Positions 32,297 to 44,519 of a stretch of 64,000 nucleotides of DNA are shown here, one piece after another. The stretch is from contig OY757021.1 in NCBI GenBank assembly GCA_963580285.1, positions 97,020,149-97,084,148 on the forward strand, read 5' to 3'. Made by a program: the position numbers and the translations under genes. The notes beneath the pieces were generated by a model, which had not been told where the DNA came from, ran no database searches, and was given only the letters and a program-made list of their open reading frames with translations. Position 1 is the first letter of the stretch. The number at the start of each line of letters is the position of its first letter. This stretch comes from Lucinisca nassula. Lineage: Eukaryota; Mollusca; Bivalvia; Lucinida; Lucinidae.

Positions 32297-32674
32297 CCGG
32301 AAGAATTTGCGTGAGGTGTGGCAAAGTTTTGCTCATTAGAACAGCTTCTAGATTGATGTTTGGATAAAACTGAAAACAAAAACAAAAAATCGGTCTAAAG
32401 ATAAACGCTCAGCATAATGAGTCCTATGGAATTAAAATTTTCATTTATGACAGTTTACTCTAACTAATTTCCCATCCATTTTCAAATTATTTCCTTCTTG
32501 GATACATTGAGACCTAATTAAGGTTATGCGATTCCTGAAAACATGGTGATAATTATTAAACGTTTTAATCTTAGAGATAAAAGTACAATTTGTATAATGT
32601 CAATATACTATGTAAATCTTGAGATCGCTTTCGATAGACGCCTGTTTAATTGGAAGAAAATAACGGATTCAAAA

Positions 32675-34210
32675 CAGCAACAACAACAACAACAACAACT
32701 TTGTCCGTCGTGCGTACGTCGTGCGTCGTCAACGTTTACCTTGTTAAGACTCTAGAGGCCACAAGTTTGCTTAAATCTGCATGAAACTTTACCAGAATTT
32801 TTGTCTTGATGATATCTGGGTCAAGTTCGAATATGGGTCATGTCAGATCAAAAAGTGGGTCAGTAGGTCAAATCATAGAAAAACATTGTTTAGACTCTAG
32901 AGGCCACAGTTTTGGTCCAATCATCCTTAATCTTGCTCAGAGTGATCATCCTGACAATATCATGGTCACTTTCGAATATTGGTAATGTGGGATCAAAAAG
33001 TAGGTCAACAGGTCAAATCATAGAAAAAACATGTTAACGCTCTGGAGGCCACAGTTTTGGTCCAATCATCCTTAAACATGCTCAGAATGATCGTCCTGAC
33101 AATATCTCGGTCCATGTCGAATATGGGTCAAATGGAGTCAAAAAGTAGGTCAGTAGGTCAAACCATAGAAAAATGTTGTTAACACTTTAGAGGCTACAGT
33201 TTTGGTCCAATAATCCTCAAATTTGCTGAGAATGATCATCCTGACAATTTCTCGGTCAAGTTTGAATACGGGTCATGTCGGGTCATAAAGTAGGTCAGTA
33301 GGTCAATTCATAGAAAAACATTGTTTAGACTCTAGAGGCCACAGTTTTAGTCCAATCATCCTCAACCTTGCTCAGAATGATCATTCTGACAATATCTTGG
33401 TCAAGTTCGAATATGGGTATTGTGGGGTCAAAAAGTAGGTCAGCAGGTCAAATCATAGAAAAACCTTGTTAACGCTCTAGAGGCCATAGTTTTGGTGCAA
33501 TCATCCTCAAACATGATCAGAATGATCAAACTGACAATATCTCGGTCAAGTTCGAATATGGGTCATGTGGGATCAAAAAGTAGGTCAGTAGGTCAAACCA
33601 TAGAAAAACCTTGTTAAGACTATAGAGGCCACAGTTTTGGTCCAATTATCCTGAAATTTGCTCAGAATGATCATTCTGACAATGTCTCGGTCAAGTTGGA
33701 ATACGGGTCATGTCGGATCAAAAAGTAGGTCGGTATGTCAAACCATAGAAAAAGAAAACATTGTTCAGACTCTAGAGGCCACAGTTTTGCTCCAATCATC
33801 CTCAAACTTGCTCAGAATGATCACCCTGACAATATCTCGGTGAAGTTCGAATATGGGTCATGTGGGATCAAAAAGTAGGTCAGTAGTTCAAACCATAGAA
33901 AAACATTGTTAACACTCTAGAGGCTTTAGTTTTGGTCCAGTCATCCTCAAATTTGCTAAGAATGATCATTCTGACAATATCTCGGTCATGTTCGAATACG
34001 GGTCATGTGGGATCTAAAAGTAGGTCAGTAGGTCAAATCATAGAAAAACCTTGTTAACACTTTAGAGGCCACAGTTTTGGTCCAATCATCCTCAAACTTG
34101 CTCAGAATGATCATCTCTACAATATCTAGATCATGTGGGTCATGTAGGGTCAAAAAGTAGGCCAGTAGGTCAAATCATAGAAAAACTTTGTTTACACTCT
34201 AGAGACTGCA
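32675..34210 (+). mobile_element. Pearl-like satellite element, about 10 units
   Basis: The head is (CAA)n, then TTTGTCCGTCGTGCGTACGT and CGTCGTCAACGTTTACC. The ~145 bp units carry CTAGAGGCCACAGTTTTGG, TCCTCAAACTTGCTCAGAAT, CAATATCTCGGTCAAGTT and AGTAGGTCAGTAGGTCAAA. It is the same family as 14985-15795 in the opposite orientation. Confidence 0.82.
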
Positions 34211-34212
34211 AA

Positions 34213-35300
34213 CTTTAGCTCACCTGAGCAAAGCTCAAGGTGAGCTTTAGTGATATTCTTTTGCCCGTCGTAAGTGTGTCGTGCATCATTCATCATGCGA
34301 CGTGCGTCGTCAACATTTACCTTGTTCATCCTCTAGAGACCACAATTTTGCTTCAATCTTCATGAAACTTTACCAGAATGTTTGTCTTGATGATATCTGG
34401 ATTAAGGTCGAATATGAAGGATATCAGATAAAAACTAGGTCACTTGATTAAATTCCATGAAATCCTTGTTCACCTTATAGAGACCGCAGTTTTGCTTCAA
34501 ACTTCATTAAACTCTACCAGAATGTTTGACTTGATGATATCTAAGTCAGGTTTGAATATGGGTCATGTCAGGTCAAAAACAAGGTCACTAGCTCAAATTC
34601 ATTGAAAACTTTGTTAACCCTCTAGAGACTTCAATTTTGTTTCAATTATCATGAAACTGAATCAGATAGTTCGTCTTGAAGATATCTGGATCAAGTTTGA
34701 ATACGGGTCATATCAGGTTAAAAACTAGTCAGTAGGCCAAATTTCTTGATTCCTTGTTCACCCTTCAGAGAACGCAGTTTTTGCTTCAAACTTCTTGAAA
34801 CTATACCAGAATGTTTGCCTTGATGGTATCTGAGTCAAGTTTGAATATGGGCCATGTCAGGTCAAAAACTAGGTCACTAGGTCCAATTCCTTGAAAACCT
34901 TGTCCACCCCTTCGAGACCACAATTTGTGCTTCAATCTTCATGAAACTTTACCAGGCTGTTTGTGTTGATGATATTTGGGTCAAGTTTGAATATGGGTCA
35001 TGTCAGGTCAACTACTAGGTCACAAGGTCAAATTCCTTGAAAATCTTGTTCATCCTCTAGAGACTGCAATTTTGATTCAATCTTCATGTAACTTCGCCAA
35101 TCTGTTTGTCTTGATGATATCTGGGTCAAGTTTCAATATGGGTCATGTCAGGTCAGAGACGAGGTCACCAGATCAAATTTCTTGAAAAACTTGTTCACCC
35201 TCTAGAGACTTCAATTTGACTTCAATCTTCATGAAACTTTACCAGAATGTTTGTCTTGATAATATCTTTGTCAAGTTCGTCACCAGGGTCATAATTACTT
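34213..35300 (+). mobile_element. Pearl-like satellite element, second head and about 7 units
   Basis: A new head hairpin (AGCTCACCTGAGC-AAA-GCTCAAGGTGAGCT, 34217-34246) and GTCGT motifs are followed by ~150 bp units with CTTCAATCTTCATGAAACTT, ACCAGAATGTTTGTCTTGAT and CATGTCAGGTCAAAAACTAG. It abuts the previous array in the same orientation. Confidence 0.8.
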
Positions 35301-35764
35301 TTTGCACAAACAAAGTCATGTTACATATCAAATGGAAGGTAACAAAGAGTGGAATAGTGCTGCAAAATTTTTCCCAGGGGGAATGTCTAAGGGTCACCAG
35401 AGGTCAAATAGTAGGATTACGGGTCCTTTTTTTCTGATTATCCCACAACTCCTCCTAGGCTTTTTGATGTAGAATCTTGAAATTATCACAGGAATTGACA
35501 CTATGGAAGAGGACTAGAGGAACATATTAAAAATTGATATGGCTCCCAACTAGGGTAGGGGCCTTACCCCGCCCATAGGGTCAAAAATATATTTTGTAGA
35601 AACATAGTCATGTTGCATATCAAATTGAAGGTAATGAAGAGTGGAATATAGTGGAGGCATGTCTTGGTCACCAGAGGTAAACAAGAAGTAGTTTGGGTCT
35701 TTTTATTGTGACATGATTTTCACAGCACGGCGATATGCGATGGCGTGTCATCGACCTGCACTAG
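35301..35764 (+). repeat. Two-unit repeat, tail of the satellite element
   Basis: CAAACAAAGTCATGTTACATATCAAATGGAAGGTAA (35308) and AAACATAGTCATGTTGCATATCAAATTGAAGGTAA (35600) mark two related ~290 bp units, ending near ATTTTCACAGCACGGCGATATG. Confidence 0.55.
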
Positions 35765-35767
35765 TTT

Positions 35768-36053
35768 GTTGTTTCAATTTCATTTAAATTGCCCGTTCAA
35801 CACTATTTAACTGACTTTGAGCCGGTCAGTTTACATATCCACACTTCCTTAGCAGGCTTATATATAAGCAGTTAAACAGTACAGTGCATATTTTTTCATC
35901 AGAAACCAACAACTGCTCGTATTGAATCAGCATAAGGGAGAGAATGACTCTAGAAAAGATCTTATGATCAATCTCCATGAAAGAATGTTGCTGACCGTGG
36001 CAGGTATCAAACCAACATCATCCTGATCACCAGGCGTGCATTTAACTTAGCCT
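35768..36053 (-). repeat. SINE family III, diverged
   Basis: Complete but mutated minus-strand copy: tail side CAATTTCATTTAAATTGCCC, body GAGAATGACTCTAGAAAAG and a tRNA-like head region GGCAGGTATCAAACCAACA...CCTGATCACCAGGCG. Confidence 0.75.
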
Positions 36054-36059
36054 TCATGA

Positions 36060-36654
36060 CAATCCATTCATAATTTCCATATATAACATTTCCTAAACCT
36101 TTGAACACATCCTAGTCAGACTTGACTGAAATTATCTTTGGATGGTCCTCTTTCAAAGTTGTTAAATCCTTCCGCTCAATACAGAACTGTAGTTGCCATG
36201 GCAACAAATAGCGCAAAATTAACATTAACCTTTTAAAACCTTATCTGAAAATCGAAAGCCAAGGCGACTGGTAGTTGATATGTAACCTCTTCCAAAGCTG
36301 TTACAATAATAGGTCTGTGTTCAAAATTGGCTCCACCCTCTACGTCACGTATTAGTAAGTCACATATTTTATTTAGACACAAGGAAAAAACCAACAGGGC
36401 CCACAATTTTGACATAGAAAACCAATAAAAATCTAGGCCTTGGCCTTTGATATTTGGTTTGTAGCTTCATTTAAACCTTCTGTTCTAAAATCAGGAAGCT
36501 TGGCATTTGATATTTGACTTCGTCTAGTAGACGTCTACGAAGATTGTTAAGATAATAGCGTCAAAAAACTCGTAGCATCTACCTTGTCAAACTTAAATAT
36601 AAAGGATGTAAATCTCTTACCTCAGGTGGGCGATTTAGGACCATCATGGTCCTC
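36060..36654. other. No recognised gene; degenerate satellite-like text
   Basis: Repeated phrases such as GGCCTTTGATATTTG and GGCATTTGATATTTG suggest an old array. No coding signal. Confidence 0.35.
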
Positions 36655-36806
36655 TTGTTCTTATTTATACTGCAAACATAGACTGGTTTTAACGAGTACC
36701 CACAACCTATGTTTTGGAGTAAATATTTACCCCCGTAGACCCCAGTTTTCTCTGTACAAAGTTGGGCGTAAGGGGGTATTCATTTCACGGACGTGTTCAC
36801 GTAATG
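36655..36806 (+). mobile_element. Palindromic MITE, subfamily B, right half
   Basis: It begins CTTATTTATACTGCAAACATAG, lacks one stem strand of the core (TGGTTTTAACGAGTACCC), and ends TCATTTCACGGACGTGTTCACGTAATG. Confidence 0.78.
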
Positions 36807-37033
36807 GCTCTCCTGGATGAGGCTGATCAAGACATGTTACACTGTACCATGGGGACCATCTTGACTATCAGATCAGATAGCTTTTAAAAAATTCTGAATC
36901 TGCATGTTGTCTTGATGCCTCTGATTTAGTTTCCGAACAGCTCAGTTCGACTGGAATCAGGGGGAGGTGAAAAGTGTGCACCTTAGATATCAACATGTTA
37001 GATTTAAACAGTTCTGAATCTACATGTCACCCC

Positions 37034-37199
37034 TAGAAGCCTACGTGGTGCAGTGGTTACGCTACTTGCCTTGTGAACCAGGGATCGCAGGATCGATCCC
37101 GGCCTTCTCCAGACTTTCGGATGAGTTTATAAACCGAGGTCCCGTCTCCGTATGACCTTAGCTGTTGGTGGGACGTAACACTAAAACTCACTCACTCAC
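37034..37199 (+). repeat. SINE family I, complete, 13 bp target duplication
   Basis: TACATGTCACCCC is perfectly duplicated (37021-37033 and 37200-37212). The element runs from TAGAAGCCTACGTGGTGCAG through box B (GATCGATCCC) to ACTCACTCACTC. It is the best copy for defining this family. Confidence 0.93.
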
Positions 37200-37212
37200 T
37201 ACATGTCACCCC

Positions 37213-37512
37213 ATGGCCCCCGCCCATCGGGGCTTGAAGAAATATATGGGCTGCATGACGCTTCCGCGCGGAGCTGAAACCGACTGCACTCATATACTGG
37301 TTAACCACTTAGAGGATATATGCCTGCCAAGGCAAAGCGGTGCGAGTCGGACCGTCCATGCTAATAAACCCTATTGGTTGTATTGGGCAACAGGGCTTGA
37401 GATGTCATTTCATCTCAATGTCGGGTAAAAGTCCCACAAAATTGGAAGCAACGTCTCCAAAATGACCTTTACAGTGTTGACGGGGACGTTATATCTCAAA
37501 TCAAACAAAACA
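37213..37512 (+). repeat. SINE family II, full length
   Basis: It begins ATGGCCCCCGCCCATCGGGG directly after the SINE I target duplication and ends GACGGGGACGTTATATCTC with CAAACAAAACAAAC. Confidence 0.85.
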
Positions 37513-37794
37513 AACACGATTCGACTCAATCAGATGTCTCCTTGGGGAGAAGATCTTGGCCATCAAAACAGAACAATTTTGGCAATTATGAATCTCTACG
37601 TTGTCCCCAAAGCCTTCCATGGAGTTTCAGCTTTATCCAATTTTCGGTTCGGGGCGAGATGTAGTTTAACGAATTTTAAAATGTTCATCACGGCCGCCAT
37701 TTTAGATATCTAAACAATTTGAGCAGTTCTGAATCTCAACACTGCCCTGATGCCCACATCGAATTACAGTTCAGTCCGCCTTTTGGTTCAAGAG

Positions 37795-38040
37795 GAGATG
37801 GCGTATTTGTCTACTGTTACGGCGTAGACTATCTTGAGGATGACTTTTGCTCCGGATGCATTTAAGAAAGGTCATGGCTAGTTGAATGTTATTTTCTATT
37901 AGCACCCGTGTTATTGTCTACGCCTGTGGGTGTAGACTACCTAAATTTTACTTTTGCTCCAGAATCATAACATGTAAAGAAAAGGACATTACTGGCTGAA
38001 TGCTATATTCTATTGACTGGTCATCAGTGTTATTTGTTAT
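37795..38040 (+). repeat. Two tandem units of about 120 bp
   Basis: The units share GGYGTAGACTA, ACTTTTGCTCC, GGCT(A/G)(G/A)(T/A)TGAATGYTAT and TATTGTCTAC-type phrases. Family unknown. Confidence 0.6.
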
Positions 38041-38048
38041 AATGATTA

Positions 38049-38430
38049 AAAACCGGGATTGACCGGAACATTTCCGTAAGTTTATCACACCCTCTTCGCA
38101 TACAAAATAAGCATGTTTTCTGGGTTCACATGATGTTTACTTCCCTCCGATTATACAGTACATCTATTTTTGTTTCTTTTCACTAAAAGAAGGCAGATGC
38201 ATCTGTTCTACTGATTTTTCGTTTCCTTAGTACGAGTGGTTGCTATAGTAAAAGTTTGGTATATATGAAAATGGGGCTTTGACTATAATATGTATACAAG
38301 TTTCTGTATTTACTTGCAAACTTATACAGGATACACATGGGCAGCTTTGTCATCTGACTTTCCAATCATATGATTACACAAATTGATGTGAGCTAAGCGT
38401 AGACTGAAGCTTTTGGTAAAAGCTCATACT
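38049..38430 (+). repeat. Direct duplication, copy 1 (about 380 bp)
   Basis: It starts CCGGGATTGACCGGAACATT and ends GCTTTTGGTAAAAGCTCATAC. About 94% similar to copy 2; no open frame. Confidence 0.85.
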
Positions 38431-38469
38431 TTTAAAAATGTTTAAGATGGCCACCATGGCGGCTATCTT

Positions 38470-38852
38470 GGTCCGGGATTGACCGGAACATTTCCGTAAG
38501 TTTATCACACCCTCTTCGAATACACAATAAGCATGTTTTCTGGGTTCACACGATGTTGAATTCCCTCCGATTATGCAGTACATCTATTTTTGTTTGTTTT
38601 GACTAAAAGAAGGCAGGTGCATCTGTTCTACTGATTTTTCGATTCCTAAGTACGAGTGGTTGTTATAGTAAAAGTTTGGTATTATGGTTTATATAAGAAA
38701 ATGGGGTTTTGGCTATAATATATATACAAGTTTCTGTATTTACTTGCACACTTATACAGGATACACATGAACAGTTTCCAATCCTATGATTACACAAATT
38801 GATGTGTGCTAAGCGTAGACTCAAGCTTTTGGTAAAAGCTTATACAAGCTTA
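38470..38852 (+). repeat. Direct duplication, copy 2
   Basis: Same start (CCGGGATTGACCGGAACATT) and end (GCTTTTGGTAAAAGCTTATAC). The two copies are separated by a ~40 bp AAGATGGCCACCATGGCGG motif that belongs to the satellite family at 42430. Confidence 0.85.
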
Positions 38853-39577
38853 TATACTTAGTCAAAAAAATATCTATACCAACTTCCGGGTGAAACTCAC
38901 AAAAAATGAGAAAGCTATTGAGCTACATATGGCTGTAGACATGTGAATCGGACGTTAAGCTAGAGAATGCTCAAATTGCATTTGCCCACACCTTTCTACT
39001 CCAGAGTTGTCTTGCAATATGTGCCTAGAATAATTTTGCAAGAAAATGGACATTGCGCATGTGCTGACATTCTCTTTTGCATTTAAGACTGAAGACATTA
39101 TCCTCTGAACATCGAATAACACTTTAATTTTACAACATCGCGTGATCTTGCAATATAAGCAAGGTTTTAATTTGTGAATTTTTTAAATTATCTCCCTTGC
39201 AATTAAAAATATAGCAATTCTCGAACTGTGGTTATTAACATACCTGTCAATAAATTTTTGTCAATTTTTAATAAAACGCTTTGTTTTCACCATTGCTGTT
39301 CATTGAGATGATAAATAGTGCAGAAAAGCCATGTAGCATGTAGCACTACCGATTGCGAATTTCTATGCAGTTTCCATTGAAAGCAGAATTTGACACAACT
39401 TCTAAGAATCGGAGGTCAATACGTGATTGCCTGTTTCTCGTAGCCGATGAAACGAAGCTTCCTGATCTTTTGTGAATAGGTGCATAGGATATCTAATGAA
39501 ATGTAACATGTATCAAAATTTAGAAATCTGGTGTAAAGTGATTTTTTATGATGTTAAATCATAGCATTTTTCATGAT
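38853..39577. other. No recognised gene
   Basis: AT-rich sequence without recognised repeat structure or coding signal. Confidence 0.4.
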
Positions 39578-39674
39578 TATAGCCCCGCTTTGAAAAAGTG
39601 GGGGCTATATTGGATTTGGCTTGTCCGGAATTCCGTCTGTAATCTGTCCGGAATTCCGTCTGTCTGTATGTCTT

Positions 39675-39711
<37 letters not shown>

Positions 39712-42206
39712 AATATTTGATAGTGGGTACCTTGTTACCGCAACTCCTCTTACAGTTCTAGGTCAATCCTTTTGAAACTTTACAGGTGTTTTCATATAGG
39801 TCTGAAGATGTGCATATTCTTTTTTCATTATCCTTAAATAATATTTTTCACTTATTTCACCTTTTTTAACTGAGACAATTTTTGAGATCTACTAATGTTA
39901 AAATGTATAGGGAGTAGCTACCTTGTTACCGCAACTCCTCTTACAGTTCTAGGTCAATCCTTTTGAAACTTTACAGGTGTTTGCATATAGGTCTGAAGAT
40001 ATGCATATTCTTTTTTCATTATCCTTAAATAATTTTTTTCACTTATTTCACCTTTTTTAACTTAGACAATTTTTGAGATCTACTAATGTTAAAATGTATA
40101 GGGAGTAGCTACCTTGTTTCCGCAACTCCTCTTACAGTTCTAGGTCAATCCTTTTGAAACTTTACAGGTGTTTTCATATAGGTCTGAAGATATGCATATT
40201 CTTTTTACATTATCCTTAAATATTTTTTTTCACTTATTTCACCTTTTTTAACTTAGACAATTTTTGAGATCTACTAATTAGTGGGTACCTTGTTACTGCA
40301 ACTCCTCTTACAGTTCTAGGTCAATCCTTTTGAAACTTTACAGGTGTTTTCATATAGGTCTGAAGATGTGCATATTCTTTTTTCATTATCCTTAAATAAT
40401 TTTTTTTTCACTTATTTCACCTTTTTTAACTTAGACTATTTTTGAGATCTACTAATATTAAAATGTATAGGGAGTAGCTACCTTGTTACCGCAACTCCTC
40501 TTACAGTTCTAGGTCAATCCTTTTGAAACTTTACAGGTGTTTTCATATAGGTCTGAAGATATGCATATTCTTTTTTCATTATCCTTAAATAATTTTTTTT
40601 CACTTATTTCACCTTTTTTAACTTAGACAATTTTTGAGATCTACTAATTAGTGGGTACCTTGTTACTGCAACTCCTCTTACAGTTCTAGGTCAATCCTTT
40701 TGAAACTTTACAGGTGTTTTCATATAGGTCTGAAGATATGCATATTCTTTTTTCATTATCCTTAAATAATTTTTTTCACTTATTTCACCTTTTTTAACTC
40801 AGACAATTTTTGAGATCTACTAATGTTAAAATGTATAGGGAGTAGCTACCTTGTTACCACAACTCCTCTTACAGTTCTAGGTCAATCCTTTTGAAACTTT
40901 ACAGGTGTTTTCATATAGGTCTGAAGATATGCATATTCTTTTTACATTATCCTTAAATAATTTTTTTCACTTATTTCACCTTTTTTAACTTAGACAATTT
41001 TTGAGATCTACTAATTAGTGGGTACCTTGTTACTGCAACTCCTCTTACAGTTCTAGGTCAATCCTTTTGAAACTTTACAGGTGTTTTCATATAGGTCTGA
41101 AGATATGCATATTCTTTTTTCATTATCCTTAAATAATTTTTTTCACTTATTTCACCTTTTTTAACTTAGACAATTTTTGAGATCTACTAATGTTAAAATG
41201 TATAGGGAGTAGCTACCTTGTTACCACAACTCCTCTTACAGTTCTAGGTCAATCCTTTTGAAACTTTACAGGTGTTTTCATATAGGTCTGAAGATATGCA
41301 TATTCTTTTTACATTATCCTTAAATAATTTTTTTCACTTATTTCACCTTTTTTAACTTAGACAATTTTTGAGATCTACTAATTAGTGGGTACCTTGTTAC
41401 TGCAACTCCTCTTACAGTTCTAGGTCAATCCTTTTGAAACTTTACAGGTGTTTTCATATAGGTCTGAAGATGTGCATATTCTTTTTTCATTATCCTTAAA
41501 TAATTTTGTTCACTTATTTCACCTTTTTTTAACTTTGACTATTTTTGAGATCTACTAATATTAAAATGTATAAGGAGTAGCTACCTTGTTACCGCAACTT
41601 CTCTTACAGTTCTAGGTCAATCCTTTTGAAACTTTACAGGTGTTTTCATATAGGTCTGAAGATATGCATATTCTTTTTTCATTATCCTTAAATAATTTTT
41701 TTCACTTATTTCACCTTTTTTAACTTAGACAATTTTTGAGATCTACTAATTAGTGGGTACCTTGTTACTGCAACTCCTCTTACAGTTCTAGGTCAATCCT
41801 TTTGAAACTTTACAGGTGTTTTCATATAGGTCTGAAGATATGCATATTCTTTTTTCATTATCCTTAAATAATTTTTTTCACTTATTTCACCTTTTTTAAC
41901 TTAGACAATTTTTGTGATCTTCTAATGTTAAAATGTATAGGGAGTTGCTACCTTGTGATCGCAACTCCTCTTACAGTTCTAGTCAATCCTTTTGAAATTT
42001 AACAGGTATTTTCATATAGGTCTGAAGATGTGCATGTGCTTTTTTCATTATCCAAAACCTATTTTTTAACTTAGACTGTTTTTCAGATCTAATAACGCGA
42101 AAAGTCTATAAGGCGTAGGTACCTTGTTAGGGATTTAACCCTCTCACAAGTCTTTACCTTTAATTCATGAGTCTTTCTCCTCTGACTGGGCTATAGCGGG
42201 GCTATA
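39578..42206 (+). mobile_element. Complete pearl-like element with TATAGCCCCGCT ends and dimeric satellite core
   Basis: TATAGCCCCGCT at the left end and AGCGGGGCTATA at the right end form terminal inverted repeats. A head hairpin (AGCCCCGCTTTGAAAAAGTGGGGGCT) and a (CTGT)n run at 39657-39712 come next. The core has 13 units that share AACTCCTCTTACAGTTCTAG. After the first three units two unit types alternate (starting TAGTGGGTACC or GTTAAAATGTATAGG), giving a ~368 bp dimeric higher-order repeat. Confidence 0.88.
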
Positions 42207-42424
42207 GTCAGATCCTCTGGCAATTCTAGTTTTCTCTGCGAAAGTGACACAGTGACCCCTTGGGTGCTTAGAGCAATACTGTACGATATTGAGTTTAAGT
42301 AAACAAAAACGAATGAAGCTTTTGTTTAGAAAAATGAGTCCTATGACCAAACCATGACAAATTCCGTGTAGGTTTTATCTGTAGTAACTATGGCATCATA
42401 AGCAATTTTATGTATAGGAACTTT

Positions 42425-43000
42425 TTTGACCCAGTATACTTGTAAAAATTTTAAGATGGCCACCATGGCGGCTATCTTGATTATCAGAAAGAAACAGTGC
42501 TTGCATTTCTGTATCTCCATGTCGCCTCGATGCTTCCCATCAAGTTTCAACGAAATCTGAATTTCGATTCCGTGGGAAAAATTTTAAGATGTCCACCATG
42601 GCTGCCATCTTTGATACCGACAAGGAACGATTTTATCAGTCAGAATTCTGAATCTCCAGCAAGATTCAATTCAATCAATCTTTCAGTTTTGGAGGAGATA
42701 GTGTTGAAATTTCATGATGGCCGCAGTGCAGTCGTCTTGATATTGGAACAGAACACATTTTTTTTTACAATTCTGAATCTCCCTCTTGCTCATATCCTTT
42801 CCATTTAGTTCAGCTCAGCAAGACTAGATATCATTTAAAGAATTTCAAGATGGCCGCCATGGCAGCTAGCTTGGACATCGACAAGGATAGATTTAAGCAA
42901 ATCTCTATGTCGCATGTTTCAGCCCAGTCCAAATTTCGGTTTTAGAGGAGCTGTCATTGAAAGAATTTCAAGACTGCCGTCATGTCGGCTATCTCAGCAC
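42425..43000 (+). repeat. Satellite array with AAGATGGCCGCCATGG units
   Basis: About four ~145 bp units contain AAGATGGCC(G/A)CCATGGCGGC, ATCTTGAT, TCTGAATCTCC and CAGTTTTGGAGGAGAT-like phrases. The same phrase links it to 36810-37740 and 38429-38470. Confidence 0.75.
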
Positions 43001-43049
43001 TGTATTATATGCATATATAGACATGTCAGCAATGTTCTTTTATATGTAC

Positions 43050-43330
43050 CATCACGTGAACAAGTCCGTGAAATGAAGACCCCCCCCCCAACCCCATTTT
43101 ATATAGAGAAAACTGGGGTCCACGGGGGTAAACTTCATTTTTCCTATTTCTGCTCTAAGACATAGGTTGTGGGTACTCGTTAGAACCGCCTCAGTGAGGC
43201 GGTTCTAATGAGCACCAACAACCCATGTTTTGAACATTTATAACAAAAATATCAAGGATTTTCATCAGAAAAGTAGCTATTTTGGAGATGTGAAAAATGC
43301 ACTATGTTGCACGGGTGTGTTATCGTAATG
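43050..43330 (-). mobile_element. Palindromic MITE, subfamily B, complete
   Basis: A 281 bp copy from CATCACGTGAACAAGTCCGT to CACGGGTGTGTTATCGTAATG, with an intact core (GCCTCAGTGAGGC). With 58427-58706 it is the best reference for subfamily B. Confidence 0.9.
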
Positions 43331-43522
43331 AATGTAAAAGGAAACTAGTAATAAAAGGTAACTCAGGAAAAGCCACAATCCAAGAACGCAGCCATCTCAA
43401 CTCACCTGTGGAAAGTGACATAGAGGCACACACAAAAACAGACGAAACATGAACCAACGGCACAAAGCCAAATAACAGTTAAGACACTGCAAAACATACA
43501 ATAATTATCTTAATTTAGTTCA

Positions 43523-43685
43523 TTTTTTGTTTGTTTGTTTTGCTTGATTGTTTTAAAGTTTAACGGCTCAGTCAACACTATTAAAGTCATACCGGGCCTG
43601 TAAACACTCCCTGGACTATGCATAAACTTTCCCCAGGAACTGACAAATACCTTCTTCAATGAACAGAAGGGAGAGAATGACACCA
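43523..43685 (-). repeat. SINE family III, left part of a split copy
   Basis: The tail (TTGTTTGTTTG), CAGTCAACACTATTAAAGTC and the body to GGGAGAGAATGAC. The remaining part is found 3.1 kb further on, at 46789-46840. Confidence 0.82.
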
Positions 43686-44519
43686 CACTGTAAAAATAGT
43701 GTTTACAGATTAAACACTTTCTGGGACGCATTTCTTGTCCCGATTTTTATGCTTTTAACGCTTTGACATGTCTCATTTCTGAACACGTGTAGGAAGGTGT
43801 TTAGATATTAAACATGTACAGGACAGTGACATGTTTAATACCTGCACATGTTTAAGTCAGAAACATGTTGAAAATCTAAACATGTCTAGAGGTAAAATCA
43901 TCATTATTCATGTTGTATTTGTCTTTAACGTTTTGTTTCTTTGATCCTGGAATAGTAGAAGATATGGTACGTCCTTCAAACATATTTTTCTTTCAAGGAT
44001 GAGTGGAACATTGGTGTTTAGTACTTAATGTATTTTGTTTTCGCGACTCATATTTTCTTTCTAGATCCAAGTTGTGTTCAGCAGACTTACTAATGCCATT
44101 TGATAGTAGATTGTGATTGGTAAATGAAACCTGCATATATTCTTTCTTGAATATATTTATATATACTGCCTAAAACTGCAAAAAAGGTGAGGAATTGTTG
44201 GGGAAATGCCACAACATGGTCTAAACAGGTTTAGCGTAAACATGTTCAAAACCTAAACATGCAAAATTTAATTATGCTTTAAGGTGTAGTGTTCTTCTTT
44301 TCTACCAAAGACATCGTAACCTCCAACATGAACTCACAGATAGTGCACACTGTATGATTGTACTCTAGTTTCGCATAATGAAGAAGAGCCTCTGCGTGAA
44401 GATAACGCCGCCTTTATAATTTTGACCCCCCCCCCCACACACACACACTCTATAATAAAAGCAGTGAAAGTGAGGGTGGGGTTGGGATCCCGTAAAGTAT
44501 ACATAAACCCACCAGTAAT

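Larger units (their letters stand above)
36810..37740 (+). repeat. Degenerate satellite array, interrupted by two SINEs
   Basis: The units share CTGAATCT(C/A)(C/T)A, a GTCNCCCTGATGCC stretch and CAGTTCAGTC, like the better preserved array at 42430-43000. SINE I and SINE II lie within it. Confidence 0.6.

Noticed and set aside
32543..32755. Gln-rich frame
   Set aside because: It is produced by (CAA)n in front of a satellite head.
38049..38852. Possible pair of LTRs
   Set aside because: The copies are only ~40 bp apart, show no TG...CA ends or primer-binding site, and no internal coding region.
39722..41990. Regular repeat array that could recall a CRISPR locus
   Set aside because: Units are ~180 bp, contiguous without unique spacers, and lie in a pearl-like eukaryotic element. 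There are no cas genes.
42497..42808. 103-codon frame in the GATGGCCGCCATGG array
   Set aside because: It reads through satellite units, and neighbouring units are not open in the same frame.
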